Assembly: GCF_021155765.1 (NCBI RefSeq)
Contig: NC_060110.1
Coordinates: forward strand, 7,005,501-7,069,500
DNA: 64,000 nucleotides
Reading direction: 5' to 3'
Source: Diprion similis
Lineage: Eukaryota > Arthropoda > Insecta > Hymenoptera > Diprionidae
Part shown: one piece after another, positions 61,780 to 64,000 of the stretch
How the letters are laid out: the number at the start of each line of letters is the position of its first letter
How positions within the stretch are numbered: the first letter of the stretch is position 1
Notes under the pieces: model-generated
The model's input: the letters and a program-made list of their open reading frames with translations, nothing else
What the model was told of the DNA's origin: nothing
Database searches by the model: none
Program-made: the position numbers and the translations under genes

Positions 61780-63059
61780 ACAACCGAGTGCCCACCGAAG
61801 ATTTGGCATTAACTGAAAAGCTATTTACATCCGCATTATTATACTTTGTGGATGATTCTCGAGTGTTAGGATTAATCGTTAAGAGTTGTGATTTCGATGC
61901 TCAATTCAAAGTCGAAATATCCGGCTTCGGCTGAAAATTGAAAATTGCCGTACCTTTGGTAAAAAAATTACGCGCTTGTATCTACGTACGTAGATTCAAA
62001 ACACTTAAGTTCCAGCGTGAAAAATATGTACAAAGTCGGTTCAAGACGTGTTTTGAAGTCGCAATAACAGAATGAAACCAGAGATGAGGTTCAACGAATT
62101 CAAGGTTGGAGTATACGATAAAAGCAAAAAAAAAAATTTCATTGTTGAAATGCCTTCTTATGCACCTAATTCTACAGTAGAGCTCTTTATATATAGTGTA
62201 ATGCACATATTTATAATAATTGCCGTATTTTTCCTACCTACAATAATACACGTGTTCTTTCAATACGTAACACTGTAGCGAAAAAACACGTGCAGTAGCT
62301 TTTGTTGGATCCTAGGTGACGGCAGCAATAAATTTCATAATAATTGGTGCTATCATTGTTTTAAATTTTACTTTTTACTTTATTCTTTCATTCTAAACTC
62401 TCACAAAATTTCTATATAGCTATATAATAATACTTGGTAATCCCATCGGAACGTCACAATTGCCGCTCGTTCTATGAATTGCGGGACGATAGCAAATTTA
62501 AAAAAAATGAAGCAAATAAAATTCATTTCACAACATCTTTTTTCGGTATCTATCGGCGCTAGTTCTCCTTGATCCCTGGGTATCATTTGATCCTTAGACT
62601 ACGGTCGATGAGGTCGAATTGATATATAGACGAAATTATACACTTTACCTATCGACTCATCTAGCCTGCAAGTGCGTTTAGTGAGTTGTAATTACCGCGA
62701 ACAGTTTGCAACAACCAGTCATGTCTGAGTAATTCCCACATTGTGTAGTTACAAGAAAAATTGTTATACCACGATATATTCGTTCAACTACTGCAAAATT
62801 TGATTATTAGTGCTGCACGTCGATTATCCTTTTTGCAAGCAAAATGCTTACAGCGGTAAGGAAACAAAAATGGTACGTGCATACGATTATACATTCCTAT
62901 CATCGTAAGCCACCGAGCATCATAAATTTCGTAAAATTTGCCAACCTTATTAAAGTCAGTTATATCGGAAAACAATGGAGGGAATTCCTTAGTTAAGGGA
63001 TTGAGAATTTCAGCTTTGATGGTAAGATTTATTTCAGGAAGAAGCAAATTGAGTAAAAT
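61775..63059. other. Non-coding A+T-rich DNA
   Basis: Only short motif-free open frames are present (for example 62784-63095 on the minus strand, which runs into the palindromic element). No RNA gene or coding exon is recognised. Confidence 0.4.
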
Positions 63060-63200
63060 TATGGCCGCTTTCCTTTTACGGCAATTTTTTGACACAACTC
63101 AACACTGAGTGATTTCGTTGGTCGGATCTAACGGAATCCAATGAAATCACTTAGCGTCGTGTTGTGTCAGAAACTTGACGTAAAAGGAAAACGGCCCATA
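63060..63200. mobile_element. Palindromic MITE, 141 bp
   Basis: Nearly the whole element is an inverted repeat. The left arm 63060-63121 and right arm 63139-63200 match at about 50 of 62 positions, including TTTCCTTTTACG, TGACACAAC and AGTGATTTC. A 17-base loop separates them. The ends read TATGG(G)CCG on both strands, so a TA at each edge may be the target duplication, as for Tc1/mariner-type or related MITEs. It is non-coding. Confidence 0.85.
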
Positions 63201-64000
63201 TAAGAGTGTATAGAAAAGAGACAGAATTTTTACTTTGATCTGATACGAGGATTTTGCAACCCATTGCTTAATTCAGTTTAATTCTCTAATCCTCGTTTTC
63301 AATTGGTATTTAGCATTCCATGCGTCTCTCCGAGTCAACTGAACCTATGATTAGAAAATATCTCGTCTTTCAAGCTGTTGGTTCCGAAATCATATATTTG
63401 CCGACAATCTCGCATCTACCTATTCACATGTCTGCATGTGTCGCATTATTGAGTCGATGGCTAGTTCTGTCTCTGGCGTACATATGTACATTCATCTTTC
63501 ATTCAAGTCTCTCAGCATGCCTTATTCGGTGTTCTGATTGGCAATCGATAAGTTTAATAAATGGCAAAGTTATATTGGGGAATTAAAAAAATGCAATGCG
63601 TGAGAAAAACGTAAAACCAACTGAATTAAGGTTGGCAATTTACAAAGTCGCCAATTCTTCTCACCGCAACCTTCCATCTGCTCTTCGATGTTCATGCAGG
63701 TGGAGTACAACCTACGCGTGCCCCACTTATTTCCGGTCCTGCCGCGTGCGCTGTGGTCGTTACTTTCTTGTGGTAGCAAACGGCGTCAGAGCGAAGCGGT
63801 GCGGTGGTCTGGTTGACCTCAGCATGTCCGAGTTGAGGACCTCGCCTTCATGCGTTCATGCGCCTCTCCTTGAATTAACAACGCTGCTCGTAGCCCCGAG
63901 AAATTGGCTCTGTGTACGTTGATGTAGGCCTACAGGTGCCGAGTTAAGGAACTCTGTCTAAGCCGCTGGCGCTTAATCATATTCTATAATCCTTGCGTGT
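63201..64000. other. Right edge of the window, base composition rising
   Basis: From about 63640 to 64000 the DNA is clearly richer in G+C than the preceding 10 kb and open in one plus-strand frame (63596-63922), but the translation has no recognisable motif. It may be the edge of a promoter or exon of a gene beyond the window. Confidence 0.3.

Noticed and set aside
1-64000. CRISPR arrays, bacterial operons, rRNA or tRNA genes
   Set aside because: No direct-repeat/spacer pattern was seen, coding genes are spliced with GT-AG introns, and I recognised no tRNA A/B-box cloverleaf or rRNA sequence by eye.

Overview
The window is nuclear DNA from an insect, most likely a hymenopteran. The evidence is A+T-rich spacers, short GT-AG introns, several protein-coding genes that are split but easily aligned to animal families, and a tandem pair of insect-type trehalose transporter genes. 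The order Hymenoptera is an inference from overall character; no single feature proves it. I see no prokaryotic, viral or CRISPR features.

Nine genes can be assembled exon by exon with consistent splice phases. From left to right: (1) a LENG8/Thp3-like SAC3-domain gene (+, 1100-5202); (2) the type I regulatory subunit of protein kinase A, Pka-R1 (-, 7791-12976); (3) a FAM234-type single-pass membrane protein (-, 14657-17451); (4) ZC3H18 (+, 20052-24805); (5) CPSF4/CPSF30 (+, 26617-29085); (6) drebrin-like/Abp1 (-, 32816-36196); (7) sorting nexin 14 (+, 38481-43310); (8, 9) two tandem Tret1-like sugar transporters (-, 45251-46732 and 48271-49761) whose first exons I could not place. From about 49.8 kb to the end (14 kb) I recognise no coding sequence; this part may hold 5' exons and introns of the second transporter, plus regulatory and repeat DNA.

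Three of the nine genes act on nuclear mRNA: LENG8 (PCI/SAC3 factor linked to mRNA export and retention), ZC3H18 (links the cap-binding complex to RNA decay and export) and CPSF4 (poly(A)-signal recognition). ZC3H18 and CPSF4 are adjacent and co-oriented. Dbnl, SNX14 and the transporters belong to actin/endocytosis, ER-lipid contact and sugar uptake, and have no obvious link to each other.

The spacers carry several uncharacterised inverted-repeat elements: two large foldbacks at 29485-30153 and 31948-32621, a near-perfect palindromic element at 63060-63200, a TIR element at 43820-44199 with a nested third copy of its end, and a smaller hairpin at 18088-18211. The most interesting regulatory signal is three perfect palindromic cAMP response elements (TGACGTCA) inside the large first intron of Pka-R1. 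Two of them overlap ATG codons that could start R subunits lacking the dimerisation/docking domain. I did not find a clearly new multi-gene system.
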